Part shown: positions 44,904-53,247 of the stretch, one piece after another | Layout: every line of letters starts with the position of its first letter | Numbering within the stretch: position 1 is the stretch's first letter | From: Pontibacter vulgaris | GTDB taxonomy: Bacteria; Bacteroidota; Bacteroidia; Cytophagales; Hymenobacteraceae | DNA length: 64,000 nt | Assembly (NCBI RefSeq): GCF_022758145.1 | Contig: NZ_JAJVDH010000008.1 | Span: 1 to 64,000, forward strand | Direction: 5' to 3' | Notes under the pieces: generated by a model | What the model saw: the letters and a program-made list of their open reading frames with translations, nothing else | Databases searched by the model: none | Told to the model about the DNA's origin: nothing | Translations under genes and position numbers: made by a program

Positions 44904-45458
44904 ATGTTACCAACCTTCTTCCCCACACAAAATGATTTCAGAAAATGGCTGGAAGAGAACCATGAAAAAGAAACTGAACTGCTGGTTGGCTTTTATAAAG
45001 TTGGAAGTGGCAAGCCAAGTATAACCTGGCCGCAATCTGTAGACGAAGCCTTGTGTTTTGGCTGGATAGATGGTGTGCGCAGAAACATTGATGCGGAAAG
45101 CTATAGCATCCGCTTCACGCCACGGAAACCTAAAAGCACCTGGAGCGCTGTGAATATCAAAAAAGTAGAGGAGCTATCAAAACTAGGACTGATGCGTCCG
45201 GCCGGTTTTGCCAGTTTCGACAAGCTGGAAGAAAGCAACTCCAGGATTTACAGCTACGAAAAAGCTCCTGAAGCACTTTCTAAAGCCTACACAGAGCAGT
45301 TTAAAGCAAACTCAAATGCCTGGGCATTCTTTCAGGGGCAGGCACCTTCTTACAAAAAGCGGGCTATACATTGGGTAATGGCTGGCAAGCAGGAAAAAAC
45401 ACAGTTAAGCCGACTCCACAAACTAATCGCAACCAGCCAAGCAGGTAATAGGATTTAA
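44904..45458 (+). CDS. YdeI/OmpD-associated family protein
   Basis: A 184-residue protein: FPTQNDFRKWLEENHEKETELLVGFYKVGSGKPSITWPQSVDEALCFGWIDGVRRN followed by RFTPRKPKSTWSAVNIKKVEEL and the C-terminal FFQGQAPSYKKRAIHWV..AKQEKTQLSRL helix. These are the marks of the YdeI/OmdA family, sometimes called bacteriocin-protection proteins. No signal peptide. Real function is unclear. Terminator follows. Confidence 0.85.
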   Translation: MLPTFFPTQNDFRKWLEENHEKETELLVGFYKVGSGKPSITWPQSVDEALCFGWIDGVRRNIDAESYSIRFTPRKPKSTWSAVNIKKVEELSKLGLMRPAGFASFDKLEESNSRIYSYEKAPEALSKAYTEQFKANSNAWAFFQGQAPSYKKRAIHWVMAGKQEKTQLSRLHKLIATSQAGNRI

Positions 45459-45510
45459 GATTTAAAGTATAGCCTTAGCCGAAAGGCTTGCTATTATAAC
45501 AGCTACAATA

Positions 45511-45540
45511 AAAAAGGGAAGCCATTTAGCTTCCCTTTTT
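45511..45540. terminator. bidirectional terminator
   Basis: AAAAAGGGAAGC (45511-45522) pairs with GCTTCCCTTTTT (45529-45540), a 12-bp stem between convergent genes. Confidence 0.85.
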
Positions 45541-45555
45541 TATTGGTATTATACC

Positions 45556-46017
45556 TTAGCTTCTATGCTGGCGCCTTTCGCCTCTTTCACCTTTTCGGTG
45601 GTCGCGTTTCTGAGCATGTTTCACTTTCATTTCCTCACGATGTGCTTCGTATTGGGCGTACTGCTTTTTGTTCAGAATGTCCTTCAGCTCGGCTTCGTAG
45701 CGGGCTTTGCTGGCCTGTCTGTCGCTACGCATACTCTTACGGTCTCTGGCTTCACCGCGGTTGGCCTGCATTTCCTGAGCACGCTTCAGGTTTAGCTCCT
45801 GTAGCTTTTTCTGCTGTCTTTTGCTCAGGTCCAGCTTTTTAGCAAGCATTTCAGTACGCTTAGCAGCTATTTCTTCAGGGCTTTTCTTATACTTCTGTAC
45901 ACGTTTGCCACGCTGCTCAGTACGGTGTCTTCTTTCTTTCTGAGGTGCAGTAGTTTGTGCATATGTAGTTCCCGCCATCAGCGCACCAAGCGCTAACATT
46001 GCTATGATCTTTTTCAT
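45556..46017 (-). CDS. secreted basic helical protein, DUF4890/Spy-like
   Basis: A 153-residue exported protein. Signal peptide to about residue 20 (LMAGTTYAQ), then a Lys/Arg-rich helical body with KSPEEIAAKRTEMLAKKLDLSKRQQKKLQELN and RYEAELKDILNKKQYAQYEAHREEM. The LDLSKRQ..KL..L..K and L..IL...QY segments match the Spy/CpxP-like repeat seen in Bacteroidota DUF4890 proteins, periplasmic helical chaperone-like sensors. The His-rich tail HRKGERGERRQHRS may bind metal. Function is by analogy only. Confidence 0.75.
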   Translation of the reverse strand: MKKIIAMLALGALMAGTTYAQTTAPQKERRHRTEQRGKRVQKYKKSPEEIAAKRTEMLAKKLDLSKRQQKKLQELNLKRAQEMQANRGEARDRKSMRSDRQASKARYEAELKDILNKKQYAQYEAHREEMKVKHAQKRDHRKGERGERRQHRS

Positions 46018-46199
46018 CTTCTTTCTTCTTGAAAAGGTTAGTTTGTTAACTTAGCAGAGCTTCGGCCTAGGATACTTTGCTCTGTTGTTGTCGCTATTCC
46101 AAATGTTATGCCAGAAAGCAAGAACCTGTATTCCTATAGCTTAATAAAGCCTGCTGCTAAAACAGGCTGTTCGCAAGTGCTTATTAATCGAAATAAAGT

Positions 46200-46772
46200 A
46201 TGGATGCATTGATTCACGAAGGCAAAACCTTTACTAAAATAAACTACTCCGGGAAACAGGTAAAAAACAGGGAGTTTGAGAAGTGCATTTTCCTGGGCTG
46301 TGACCTCTCGGACTCTAACTTCTCTCAGAATCGTTTCAGCGATTGCCAGTTTATAGGCTGCAACCTTGCTATGCTCAAATTAAATCACTCCACGCTGGAT
46401 AACGTGCATTTTAAGGAGTGTAAACTAACAGGTATAAATTTCAGTGAATGCGAAAGCTTTTTGTTTTCGGTGGGTTTCGAGCAATGTATACTGGATTATG
46501 CTTCGTTTATGAACAGGAAAATGCCGAAAACCCATTTCAATAACAGCTCTCTTAAAAATGTAAGTTTTGAGAACGCCAACCTGGAGAAAGCCGTGTTTGA
46601 GAATACTGACCTGGCCGGCGCCGTTTTTGACAGAACCATGCTGAAAGAAGCTGATCTTTCAACAGCTTTCAATTACACAATAGATCCGGAACAGAATAAT
46701 ATCAGGAAGGCCAGGTTTGCACTGCAGGGAGTAGCGGGGCTTTTGGCAAAGTATGATATCAGGATAGCCTAA
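46200..46772 (+). CDS. pentapeptide-repeat protein, Qnr/MfpA-like
   Basis: A 190-residue right-handed quadrilateral helix built of A(D/N)LXX repeats: CDLSDSNFSQNRFSDCQFIGCNLAML, LDNVHFKECKLTGINFSECE, NSSLKNVSFENANLEKAVFENTDLAGAVFDRTMLKEADLS. A 5-residue periodicity is visible for about 150 residues, interrupted near 95-105 (DYASFMNRKMPKTH). The C-terminus NYTIDPEQNNIRKARFALQGVAGLLAKYDIRIA suits the dimerisation helix of DNA-mimic members. Such proteins may protect gyrase. Chromosomal homologues are common, so drug resistance should not be assumed. Confidence 0.85.
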   Translation: MDALIHEGKTFTKINYSGKQVKNREFEKCIFLGCDLSDSNFSQNRFSDCQFIGCNLAMLKLNHSTLDNVHFKECKLTGINFSECESFLFSVGFEQCILDYASFMNRKMPKTHFNNSSLKNVSFENANLEKAVFENTDLAGAVFDRTMLKEADLSTAFNYTIDPEQNNIRKARFALQGVAGLLAKYDIRIA

Positions 46773-46788
46773 TACGGCTATTTATACT

Positions 46789-48000
46789 TTAGCGCATTAC
46801 ATGCTGGCGGGTTACCTGTAGCAACACATCTTCTACTTCCCTGGCAAGTTGTTTTCTGTCGAACCGGGTTGTGGCTACAGCTGCCCCCCGTATGCCCGCC
46901 TGTTGCAGTTCATCCGGATTCGCCAATACGCGTTTTATAGTTTCGGCAAGTATGGCGGGTTGCTCAGCCGGCGAATACCAGCCGCAATTATACTTCTCTA
47001 CAAAAGCTTTTGTCCAGCCCGGGTTGGTAACAATAGCCGGTGTGCCGCTGGCAAGGCTATCGTAGAATTTGGAAGGTGAGTTAGCAGCCAGTACCGGCAA
47101 ATCATTAAAAGTAACCAAAGACAGGTCGGCCAGCCTGAAAAGCCTGAAAATATCCGGCCTGGTAAGTGGCGGAAGCAACAACACATTGGGTAGTTTACGG
47201 GCAAGTTGCTGTAAATCGGGTTCGTAAAAACCCCCACCTGCAAATACGAATTTTATACTTTCATCGGTGGCCAGTGTCTGTGCGGCCTGCATTAACGTCG
47301 GGATATCGTTGGCGCGGCCATACGTACCAGCATAGAGCACCACACGCTTACCGGCGAGGTTATACTTTGTTCGCAGCTGCTCAACATCCTCAGGTTTTAT
47401 AGTTGTTACCAGATCGATGTCGGTGCCGTTCAGGTTCGTCGTTATTTTATCCCTGCTTATACCCAGCTCGGCTACATAATCCGTCATGTCGGGCGATAGG
47501 GTAATAATATGGCTGGCACTTTTGTAAAGGCTCTTCTCTAAAGCATATAACCTGTGCTGTAGCCATTTGCTTTTAACAGCACCCATTTCGATCGGGAAAC
47601 TTGGCCACAGGTCCTGCACCTCGAATACCCACGGCACATTACGCAACTTTGCAACCTGGGCCGCAACCCATGGCGTAGAAAGCGGCGTAGACACGCCCCA
47701 GATGACATCGGGTTCGGGTATAGTTATACCTTTTGCCAGACTATAAGCAGCATAACCGGTATAAGAGAAAAGCCGTTGTGCTATACCCATCTTGTTATAG
47801 TAAGGCACATGCTGCTCATAAAGCCGTACACCTTCCGGTACCCAGCTATACTTATCTGTAATTCTGAGTTGCTTCCAGGCGCTACTGCTAATCAGGCTTA
47901 TTTCATGCCGCTTCACCAACTCTCCCAGGAAAGTATAATGCCGGCAGGTAGCAGGACAATCCGGGCTGTGGTGGTGCTGGTTAAAAACGGCTATGTGCAT
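46789..48000 (-). CDS. GT4 family glycosyltransferase
   Basis: A 403-residue GT-B enzyme. The N-terminal domain begins IAVFNQHHHSPDCPATCRHYTFLGELVKRHE and carries WVFEVQDLWPSFPIEMG, typical of WbuB-like transferases. The C-terminal domain has the nucleotide-sugar site VVLYAGTYGRANDIPTLMQA and the acidic SPSKFYDSLASGTPAIVTNPGW (E/DX7E-like). Acts in envelope polysaccharide synthesis; donor and acceptor unknown. It ends 28 bases after gldB. Confidence 0.87.
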   Translation of the reverse strand: MHIAVFNQHHHSPDCPATCRHYTFLGELVKRHEISLISSSAWKQLRITDKYSWVPEGVRLYEQHVPYYNKMGIAQRLFSYTGYAAYSLAKGITIPEPDVIWGVSTPLSTPWVAAQVAKLRNVPWVFEVQDLWPSFPIEMGAVKSKWLQHRLYALEKSLYKSASHIITLSPDMTDYVAELGISRDKITTNLNGTDIDLVTTIKPEDVEQLRTKYNLAGKRVVLYAGTYGRANDIPTLMQAAQTLATDESIKFVFAGGGFYEPDLQQLARKLPNVLLLPPLTRPDIFRLFRLADLSLVTFNDLPVLAANSPSKFYDSLASGTPAIVTNPGWTKAFVEKYNCGWYSPAEQPAILAETIKRVLANPDELQQAGIRGAAVATTRFDRKQLAREVEDVLLQVTRQHVMR

Positions 48001-48028
48001 TTAATTGAATTATAAGGCTATGACAGAA

Positions 48029-49018
48029 CTATCGCCTCTCAGGTTTATACTTAGACTCGTCAAAAATCTTCTGAAAATCGTCGTTAGCCATTAACTCAGG
48101 CAGCGTTACGTCGGGGTTACGTTCCATATACTTTTTCACGATCTGCCAGCCCACCCAGGTACCTATGCGGCCAGGTGCTGTGGCATCAATTTCAGGAGTA
48201 TTCGGGCGCTCGCCAATGTACTTGTTTACCACAAAAGGGCTTTTCTCATACAGCAGGCTTTTCTCTATAAAATGCGCCCATATTTTGCCTTCGTTATGGT
48301 TCACATCGGCCAGCTTTTGGGCACTGTAGCCTATTATGAGCGAATCCGGGGTGCAAGGCATTACCGTTTTAACAAAGTAGTAAGCCTTGCCGGCACTGAT
48401 CATCTCGGCCAGCAGGCTGCGCTCTAAAAAACTGGCTTTATTAAACTTGTTCGATAAAAGCAGCATAGCAGAAGGCACAATATAATCGCGCTCGTACCTC
48501 GACAGGATGTATTCGTAGGTATCGGGGCGGTAGCTTGCCTTTTTACCGATAAAGAAATCAATACCTAACACCAGCAGGCTGTCTGTTACAAGTAAATCCT
48601 GGCTCAGGCCCGATACAAAAGTTTTTACCTGTGGCTCCTTAAAATCAGGGTAATGATATTTAATGATTTTGAAGGCTGTTTCCAGTTGCTCTTTTTCCTT
48701 CTCCATCTTCCCGAACTTCTGTTCAGCTTCTGAAGCCAGCTTTTTAAGTTCCGGGTTGGTAGCCAATCCGTACAATGAATTCTGCAAAACGGAGTCAGGT
48801 AGCTGGCCCTGCTGTAAAAATTTTCGTGCAAACAGCGGGTGCGACTTCAGGAACTGAGTTACTTCTTCTTTTGATCTTATCTTAAAGAATGGTTGCTCAA
48901 GTCGCTCTATTTCAACTGTTACAGGAATTTCAGCCGCCCCTTCCGGTATCTGGCAGCCTTTCTTCTGGCACCCGAACGCGAAAAGAAGTATGGATAGTAT
49001 TAGGATTCTATAATACAT
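48029..49018 (-). CDS. gldB: gliding motility lipoprotein GldB
   Basis: A 329-residue lipoprotein. Start at MYYRILILSILLFAFGCQKKG, giving a lipobox with Cys at 17, and not at the far upstream ATG at 49240. The mature part matches GldB: VEIERLEQPFFKI, FLKSHPLFARKFL, DFFIGKKASYRPDTYEYILSRYERDYIVPSAMLLLSNKFN, and NEGKIWAHFIEKSLLYEKSPFVVNKYIGERPNTPEIDATAPGRIGTWVGWQIVKKYMERNPDV. Required for gliding in Flavobacterium; likely function in the T9SS assembly. It is divergent to the barrel gene at 49089, with a 70-base shared promoter region. Confidence 0.9.
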   Translation of the reverse strand: MYYRILILSILLFAFGCQKKGCQIPEGAAEIPVTVEIERLEQPFFKIRSKEEVTQFLKSHPLFARKFLQQGQLPDSVLQNSLYGLATNPELKKLASEAEQKFGKMEKEKEQLETAFKIIKYHYPDFKEPQVKTFVSGLSQDLLVTDSLLVLGIDFFIGKKASYRPDTYEYILSRYERDYIVPSAMLLLSNKFNKASFLERSLLAEMISAGKAYYFVKTVMPCTPDSLIIGYSAQKLADVNHNEGKIWAHFIEKSLLYEKSPFVVNKYIGERPNTPEIDATAPGRIGTWVGWQIVKKYMERNPDVTLPELMANDDFQKIFDESKYKPERR

Positions 49019-49025
49019 TGCTTCA

Positions 49026-49033
49026 TATATTTG
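49026..49033 (+). promoter_or_regulatory. promoter box of the barrel gene at 49089
   Basis: TATATTTG is an exact TAnnTTTG box, in the 70-base divergent gap between gldB and the barrel gene, 55 bases before the ATG. Confidence 0.55.
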
Positions 49034-49088
49034 TACAAAAATAGGCTGTTTATACGTATTAGTGTAACACAACTGCTTCAATTTAACT

Positions 49089-49766
49089 ATGCAAATGAAG
49101 AAACTAACCCTCCTGCTATTGTTTTTATGTTTTGGCTTAACAGCAATGGCGCAAGTAGAGATCGGTTTGATGGTATCACCTACTATTTCAGGTAACCGTT
49201 TTATCTCCGAAGATAAGTATAACTTTGAAAAAGAAAGCAACAGCCTGCGCCTTGGTGTAGGTGTAGTAGCCGATTATTTCTTTGCTAAAAATTATGCTTT
49301 CAGCACCGGTTTAATGTACCGTAGCAAAGGCAGCGAGATCACTTACAACTATACCAAAGATAACGGTGATGGCACCGCTGATCAGGTGAACGGTAAAGAT
49401 GATATTTCTCTGCAGTACATTGAGCTTCCCATTTCATTAAAGCTTTTCACGAACGAGGTAGCACCAAGCACCATGTTATACTTCCAGGTAGGTACTTCGC
49501 TTAACACCAAAGTAGCTGCACAGGTAAATAATAAGAAGGTAATTGACGGCGAAAAAGTATCCAAGCGTTTCAATATTTTTGAAGCCGATGTAATTCTTGG
49601 TGGTGGCGCTGAAATGCAGATGGGCGAAAGCACGAAACTGTTTGCCGGCTTAACTTATCACCGTGGCCTTACCAACATCGACGATTATTACCGTGACCGC
49701 CTCGACGATAAAAACTTTTCTCTGAAGAATAACGGGGTATCCATCGATTTTGGTGTGAAGTTCTAA
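49089..49766 (+). CDS. outer-membrane beta-barrel protein, PorT-like
   Basis: A 225-residue exported barrel. Signal peptide MQMKKLTLLLLFLCFGLTAMAQ (the second Met is an alternative), then strands LGVGVVADYFFAKNYAFSTGLMYRSKG, YIELPISLKLFTN, MLYFQVGTSLN, FNIFEADVILGGGAEMQMG, TKLFAGLTYHRGLTNI and a final FGVKF with terminal aromatic. Same general family as the four barrels at 20960-23973. Its position opposite gldB suggests an envelope-linked role. Followed by a 16-bp terminator. Confidence 0.82.
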   Translation: MQMKKLTLLLLFLCFGLTAMAQVEIGLMVSPTISGNRFISEDKYNFEKESNSLRLGVGVVADYFFAKNYAFSTGLMYRSKGSEITYNYTKDNGDGTADQVNGKDDISLQYIELPISLKLFTNEVAPSTMLYFQVGTSLNTKVAAQVNNKKVIDGEKVSKRFNIFEADVILGGGAEMQMGESTKLFAGLTYHRGLTNIDDYYRDRLDDKNFSLKNNGVSIDFGVKF

Positions 49767-49786
49767 GTTATACTTCTTTAAAAAGC

Positions 49787-49822
49787 AAAAAGGCTCCCCG
49801 ATGTGAATCGGGGAGCCTTTTT
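49787..49822. terminator. bidirectional terminator between the barrel gene and rng
   Basis: A 16-bp perfect stem (49787-49802 with 49807-49822), GC core GGCTCCCCGAT, loop GTGA. Confidence 0.9.
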
Positions 49823-49836
49823 ATTTAAGTTTATAC

Positions 49837-51435
49837 TTATTCTTCTTCTCTATCCTGAACACCATTAATTTCAGAAGAGTCAGAACGCATTTCAATTTCT
49901 TCGCCCCGATCATCCATTACTTTATAGTCTGTAATGCCCAGCGATGTATCTTTAACTAGTTTTACCCACTTAAAATACTTAAAGAACCACTTCATTTGCT
50001 TTGATACCACACCCTTGGTATAATAAGTATAAACAAACGGGTGCACGTATAAAGTAAGGCTTTTATGGTTGTGGCTTGTCAGCAGGTCGTCTACCGCTGC
50101 ATCAATATCATCTGTTACCAGAATACTGGCTGTTATTTTACCGGTACCGCCGCAAGTAGGGCAAACCTCACCGGTTACAATGTTTTGCTCTGGCCTTACA
50201 CGCTGACGCGTTATTTGCATCAGGCCGAATTTAGAGATTGGCAGAACTGTCGATTTAGATCGGTCTCTCTTCAGTTCTTCTTTAAATACCTCAAATACTT
50301 TCTGGCGGTTTTCCGGCGACTTCATATCGATGAAGTCTACAACAATGATACCACCTATATCCCGAAGGCGCAGCTGACGAGCCACTTCACGGGCTGCCAT
50401 TGTGTTTACGTTTACTGCTGTGGCCTCCTGATCGGTTTCGGTATTGGATTTATTCCCACTGTTTACATCAATTACATGCAGCGCTTCTGTGTGCTCAATT
50501 ACCAGGTATCCGCCTCCAGGTATGGTCACTGTTTTACCAAAGGCTGCCTTTAACTGTTTCTCGATGTTAAAGTGTTCGAAGGTTTTGGTTTTGCCGGTGT
50601 AATGCTTCAGAATCTTTAACTTATCCGGTGCAATACTGCCGATGTATGTTTTGATCTCGTCGTAGAGCTGTTCGTCGTCTACTACTATATTGTCAAAACT
50701 TTCGTTTAGCAAATCCCTCAAAATGGATGAAGAACGGCCCAGTTCTCCTATTATCTTTTCAGAAGGCTTAGCCACTCTAAGTGTCTTAAAACCTTCTTCC
50801 CAGTTAGTTAGCATGTTGCGCAGGTCTCTGTCGAGTTCTGCCACTTCACGCCCTTCTGCCACCGTACGAATGATCACGCCAAAATTTTCAGGCTTGATCG
50901 AAGTGATCAAACGCTTCAGGCGTGTTCGCTCCTCTTTGCTAACGATTTTCTTGGATACGCTTACCGTATTTGAAAACGGCACAAGCACCAGGTATCGTCC
51001 GGCAAGAGATAGCTCGCAGGAAAGGCGTGGCCCTTTTGTAGAAATAGGTTCTTTAACGATCTGCACTAATAACTGCTGCCCTTTTTTAAGAACATCAGAT
51101 ATCTTGCCGAGTTTGTCTATTTCGGGCTCAAATTTTAACTGGTTAAGTTTAGGAGAAGCGTTCTTCTGAGTCTGTGCTACTTTTAAAAACTTATTCAGTG
51201 TTTTAATATTGGCTCCCAGATCATGGTAATGCAGGAAAGCATCTTTCTGGTAGCCAATATCAATAAAAGCAGCATTAAGGCCTGGCATCACTTTCTTTAC
51301 AGTTCCCAGAAAAATATCCCCGACGATGTAGTTTGTATCCTTTTTCTCGTGGTGATATTCAACCAGTCTTTTATCCTGTAGCAGTGCAATGCGCTCTCCA
51401 TCTTGAGTAGAATTGATGATAAGCTCGTTACTCAA
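49837..51435 (-). CDS. rng: ribonuclease G (Rne/Rng family)
   Basis: A 532-residue endoribonuclease acting in rRNA and mRNA processing. It has the S1 RNA-binding domain near the N-terminus (GDIFLGTVKKVMPGLNAAFIDIGYQKDAFLH), the RNase H-like catalytic region with IDVNSGNKS and VVDFIDMKSPENR carrying the metal-binding Asp residues, and the zinc-link CPTCGGTG that joins dimers. It lacks the long C-terminal scaffold of E. coli RNase E. The tail DRGEEIEMRSDSSEINGVQDREEE is acidic. Confidence 0.94.
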   Translation of the reverse strand: MSNELIINSTQDGERIALLQDKRLVEYHHEKKDTNYIVGDIFLGTVKKVMPGLNAAFIDIGYQKDAFLHYHDLGANIKTLNKFLKVAQTQKNASPKLNQLKFEPEIDKLGKISDVLKKGQQLLVQIVKEPISTKGPRLSCELSLAGRYLVLVPFSNTVSVSKKIVSKEERTRLKRLITSIKPENFGVIIRTVAEGREVAELDRDLRNMLTNWEEGFKTLRVAKPSEKIIGELGRSSSILRDLLNESFDNIVVDDEQLYDEIKTYIGSIAPDKLKILKHYTGKTKTFEHFNIEKQLKAAFGKTVTIPGGGYLVIEHTEALHVIDVNSGNKSNTETDQEATAVNVNTMAAREVARQLRLRDIGGIIVVDFIDMKSPENRQKVFEVFKEELKRDRSKSTVLPISKFGLMQITRQRVRPEQNIVTGEVCPTCGGTGKITASILVTDDIDAAVDDLLTSHNHKSLTLYVHPFVYTYYTKGVVSKQMKWFFKYFKWVKLVKDTSLGITDYKVMDDRGEEIEMRSDSSEINGVQDREEE

Positions 51436-51517
51436 TTTTTCTCAAAGATTAGTTGGATGTATAGACCAAAGCCCACTATCGCCTGAGCAATGTGGGCCTC
51501 ATTAAACGCAGAAGAAA

Positions 51518-51607
51518 TTACTTCTTCTTATGTCTGTTTTTTCTTAAGCGCTTCTTTCTTTTGTGGGTAGCGATCTTATGTCTTTTTCTTTTCTTTCCGC
51601 AAGGCAT
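51518..51607 (-). CDS. 29-residue AURKAIP1/COX24-like basic protein
   Basis: Translating the minus strand from the ATG at 51605-51607 gives MPCGKKRKRHKIATHKRKK, then RLRKNRHKKK and TAA at 51518-51520. Almost wholly Lys, Arg and His. It matches the AURKAIP1/COX24 domain family of very short proteins, related to the mitochondrial small-subunit protein mS38, which I recall being annotated in Bacteroidota. A ribosomal role is plausible. It lies between the TPR gene and rng, and may belong to that transcript. Confidence 0.85.
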   Translation of the reverse strand: MPCGKKRKRHKIATHKRKKRLRKNRHKKK

Positions 51608-51646
51608 AGTCTTGAAGTTTTGTATTTGTGAATAATTTCTTTAGTT

Positions 51647-52534
51647 CTATTTAAGTCCTGCCAGGTACTCGTCAACCGAAGTTGTCAGGGCAGGGTCTTT
51701 ACTCATTTTCTTTACCTTATTAAAAAGCGCCACTGCTTCTTCTTTCTTTCCGGTCTCGGCCAGCGACACTGCCAGGTAGAATGTTCCTTCAATATGCTCC
51801 GGGTTAACGGCTACAAGCTTACGGAAGCGCTCTTCAGCTTTATCGTACTGGTTAGACTGCATGGAAAGAATTCCAAGGTTAAACAGTGCCTTCTCATTAT
51901 TCGGGTCGGCGGCAATAACTTCACGCAACAGCATAATTCCCTGCATTGGGTTTTCGCTGGCAATGTAAGTCATGGCAATGTTAGTCTTAGAATCCAGGTC
52001 AGTCGGGTTGTTCTTCAACACCTGCTCATACATTTCGCGTGCTTTTACGCCCAGTTCCTTCGCACGCTCCTGCGTTGCCGCAAAAGTAAATGCCTGGTAA
52101 TACTGGTCGCCCGCTTTCTTGTAGCTCTTTTCACCCGGACGGGCTTTAGCAGCTATTTCGTAGTAATAACCTGCGCTGTCAAATTTACTGGCTGTAGCAT
52201 AAGCTGCTGCCAGTTCTCCGGCCAAACGGCTTTTAGCCTGCCCGTCAGTAGCTTTGTTATACTTAGCTCTGGCTGTGGCAAGTTCTAATAATTGTTCAGG
52301 AGTAGCAGTCATGTGCGCTGCATCTGCACTGGTTGCAGTGGCAGGTGCTCCGGCAGCCGGCTCCGTTCCGTGTTCATGGCCATCGTCTTCTGAGTGGCCT
52401 TCCGGAACAGCAGCTGTAGCGCCTTTTTCAAAGCTCTGCTTATCCTTTTCATTTACAACAACCTTAGGCAAAAAGAACATAACGGCGGCCAAAGCTATGG
52501 CTGCTACTACAATCAGTATTTGTGCCCGTGTCAT
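51647..52534 (-). CDS. membrane-anchored TPR protein
   Basis: A 295-residue protein. An N-terminal membrane helix (about 5-25), then an Ala/Glu/His-rich linker (SEDDGHEHGTEPAAGAPATATSADAAH), then about four TPRs: KSRLAGELAAAYATASKFDSAGYYYEIAAKARP, REMYEQVLKNNPTDLDSKTNIAMTYIA, LREVIAADPNNEKALFNLGILSMQSNQYDKAEERFRKL and HIEGTFYLAVSLAETGKKEEAVALF. TPRs are protein-binding scaffolds. It sits between HU and the AURKAIP1-like gene, an arrangement I think is conserved in the phylum. No enzymatic function visible. Confidence 0.82.
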   Translation of the reverse strand: MTRAQILIVVAAIALAAVMFFLPKVVVNEKDKQSFEKGATAAVPEGHSEDDGHEHGTEPAAGAPATATSADAAHMTATPEQLLELATARAKYNKATDGQAKSRLAGELAAAYATASKFDSAGYYYEIAAKARPGEKSYKKAGDQYYQAFTFAATQERAKELGVKAREMYEQVLKNNPTDLDSKTNIAMTYIASENPMQGIMLLREVIAADPNNEKALFNLGILSMQSNQYDKAEERFRKLVAVNPEHIEGTFYLAVSLAETGKKEEAVALFNKVKKMSKDPALTTSVDEYLAGLK

Positions 52535-52583
52535 TCTTTTTGCTTAAGATGTTGTTTATGAACTGGTAATGGTTTTAGAACGG

Positions 52584-52591
52584 CAAAGATA
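52584..52591 (-). promoter_or_regulatory. promoter box of the TPR gene
   Basis: The minus strand reads TATCTTTG, an exact box, 49 bases before the TPR start and just past the HU stop. Confidence 0.55.
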
Positions 52592-52599
52592 CAAAAGAA

Positions 52600-52905
52600 T
52601 TAGGAATGAGCCAGTTCTTTAATCTTTTTGCTGTTTTTAATCTTCGCGATGAAGGTTTTAGACGGCTTGAAGCTTGGTATAAAATGCTCGTCGATGATGA
52701 TAGATGTATTCTTTGAAATGTTACGGGCTACTTTTTTAGCGCGCTTCTTATTCACAAAGCTACCAAAACCTCTCACATAGATGTTGTTACCATCTGCCAT
52801 TGAGTCTTTCACTACCTTGAAAAACGCCTCGATGGTAGATTGAACATCAGCTTTATCAATCCCTGTTTTATCAGCAATCTCTGATATTACTTCTGCTTTA
52901 GTCAC
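52600..52905 (-). CDS. HU family DNA-binding protein
   Basis: A 101-residue histone-like protein that bends DNA. MTKAEVISEIADKTGIDKADVQSTIEAFFKVVKDSMADGNNIYVRGFGSFVNKKRAKKVARN is the HU/IHF fold with the beta arm NISKNTSIIIDEHFIPSFKPSK. The arm's central Pro (FKPSKTF) is present. A TACCTTTG promoter lies upstream in the divergent gap with mutY. C-terminal tail IKNSKKIKELAHS is short and basic. Confidence 0.93.
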   Translation of the reverse strand: MTKAEVISEIADKTGIDKADVQSTIEAFFKVVKDSMADGNNIYVRGFGSFVNKKRAKKVARNISKNTSIIIDEHFIPSFKPSKTFIAKIKNSKKIKELAHS

Positions 52906-52995
52906 TTTCTTAGATCTTTATAAATTTAAAATAAGTTAATTTCCCAACACTTTGAAAATCAGGAACACAGCTACTCATTCCTTAATTTCGGGGCA

Positions 52996-53003
52996 CAAAG
53001 GTA
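52996..53003 (-). promoter_or_regulatory. promoter box of HU
   Basis: The minus strand reads TACCTTTG, an exact TAnnTTTG box, 90 bases before the HU start. Confidence 0.6.
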
Positions 53004-53197
53004 GTTTTACTTTTCGATAAGTAAAAGCTTTACTCATAAATTATTAGATATTCTGACACCCTCTTATTGCACTCATAATCTATACCTTATGCCCTTATAC
53101 TTTGAAGGCGTTCCCCCTAAACGCGGGGTTCCTGATTATATTTTATAGTTACAACATTGGCTCTACCTATAAGCAAGAGCGATAATCAAACATTGTT

Positions 53198-53205
53198 TAC
53201 TTTTG
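53198..53205 (+). promoter_or_regulatory. promoter box of mutY
   Basis: TACTTTTG, an exact box, ends 42 bases before the ATG at 53248. It overlaps the longer open frame at 53203, excluding that reading as start. Confidence 0.6.
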
Positions 53206-53247
53206 TCTGTTCTGCAAAGCCAGTACCGTGCCAAGCCTTTCAAAATC

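Larger units (their letters stand above)
52906..53247. other. divergent intergenic region between HU and mutY
   Basis: These 342 bases hold the HU promoter near 53000 and the mutY promoter near 53200, back to back. The remainder is AT-rich without coding potential or clear RNA structure. Confidence 0.5.

Noticed and set aside
46200-46772. Pentapeptide protein as an acquired quinolone-resistance gene
   Set aside because: No mobile element, integron or resistance neighbours; base composition is like its surroundings.
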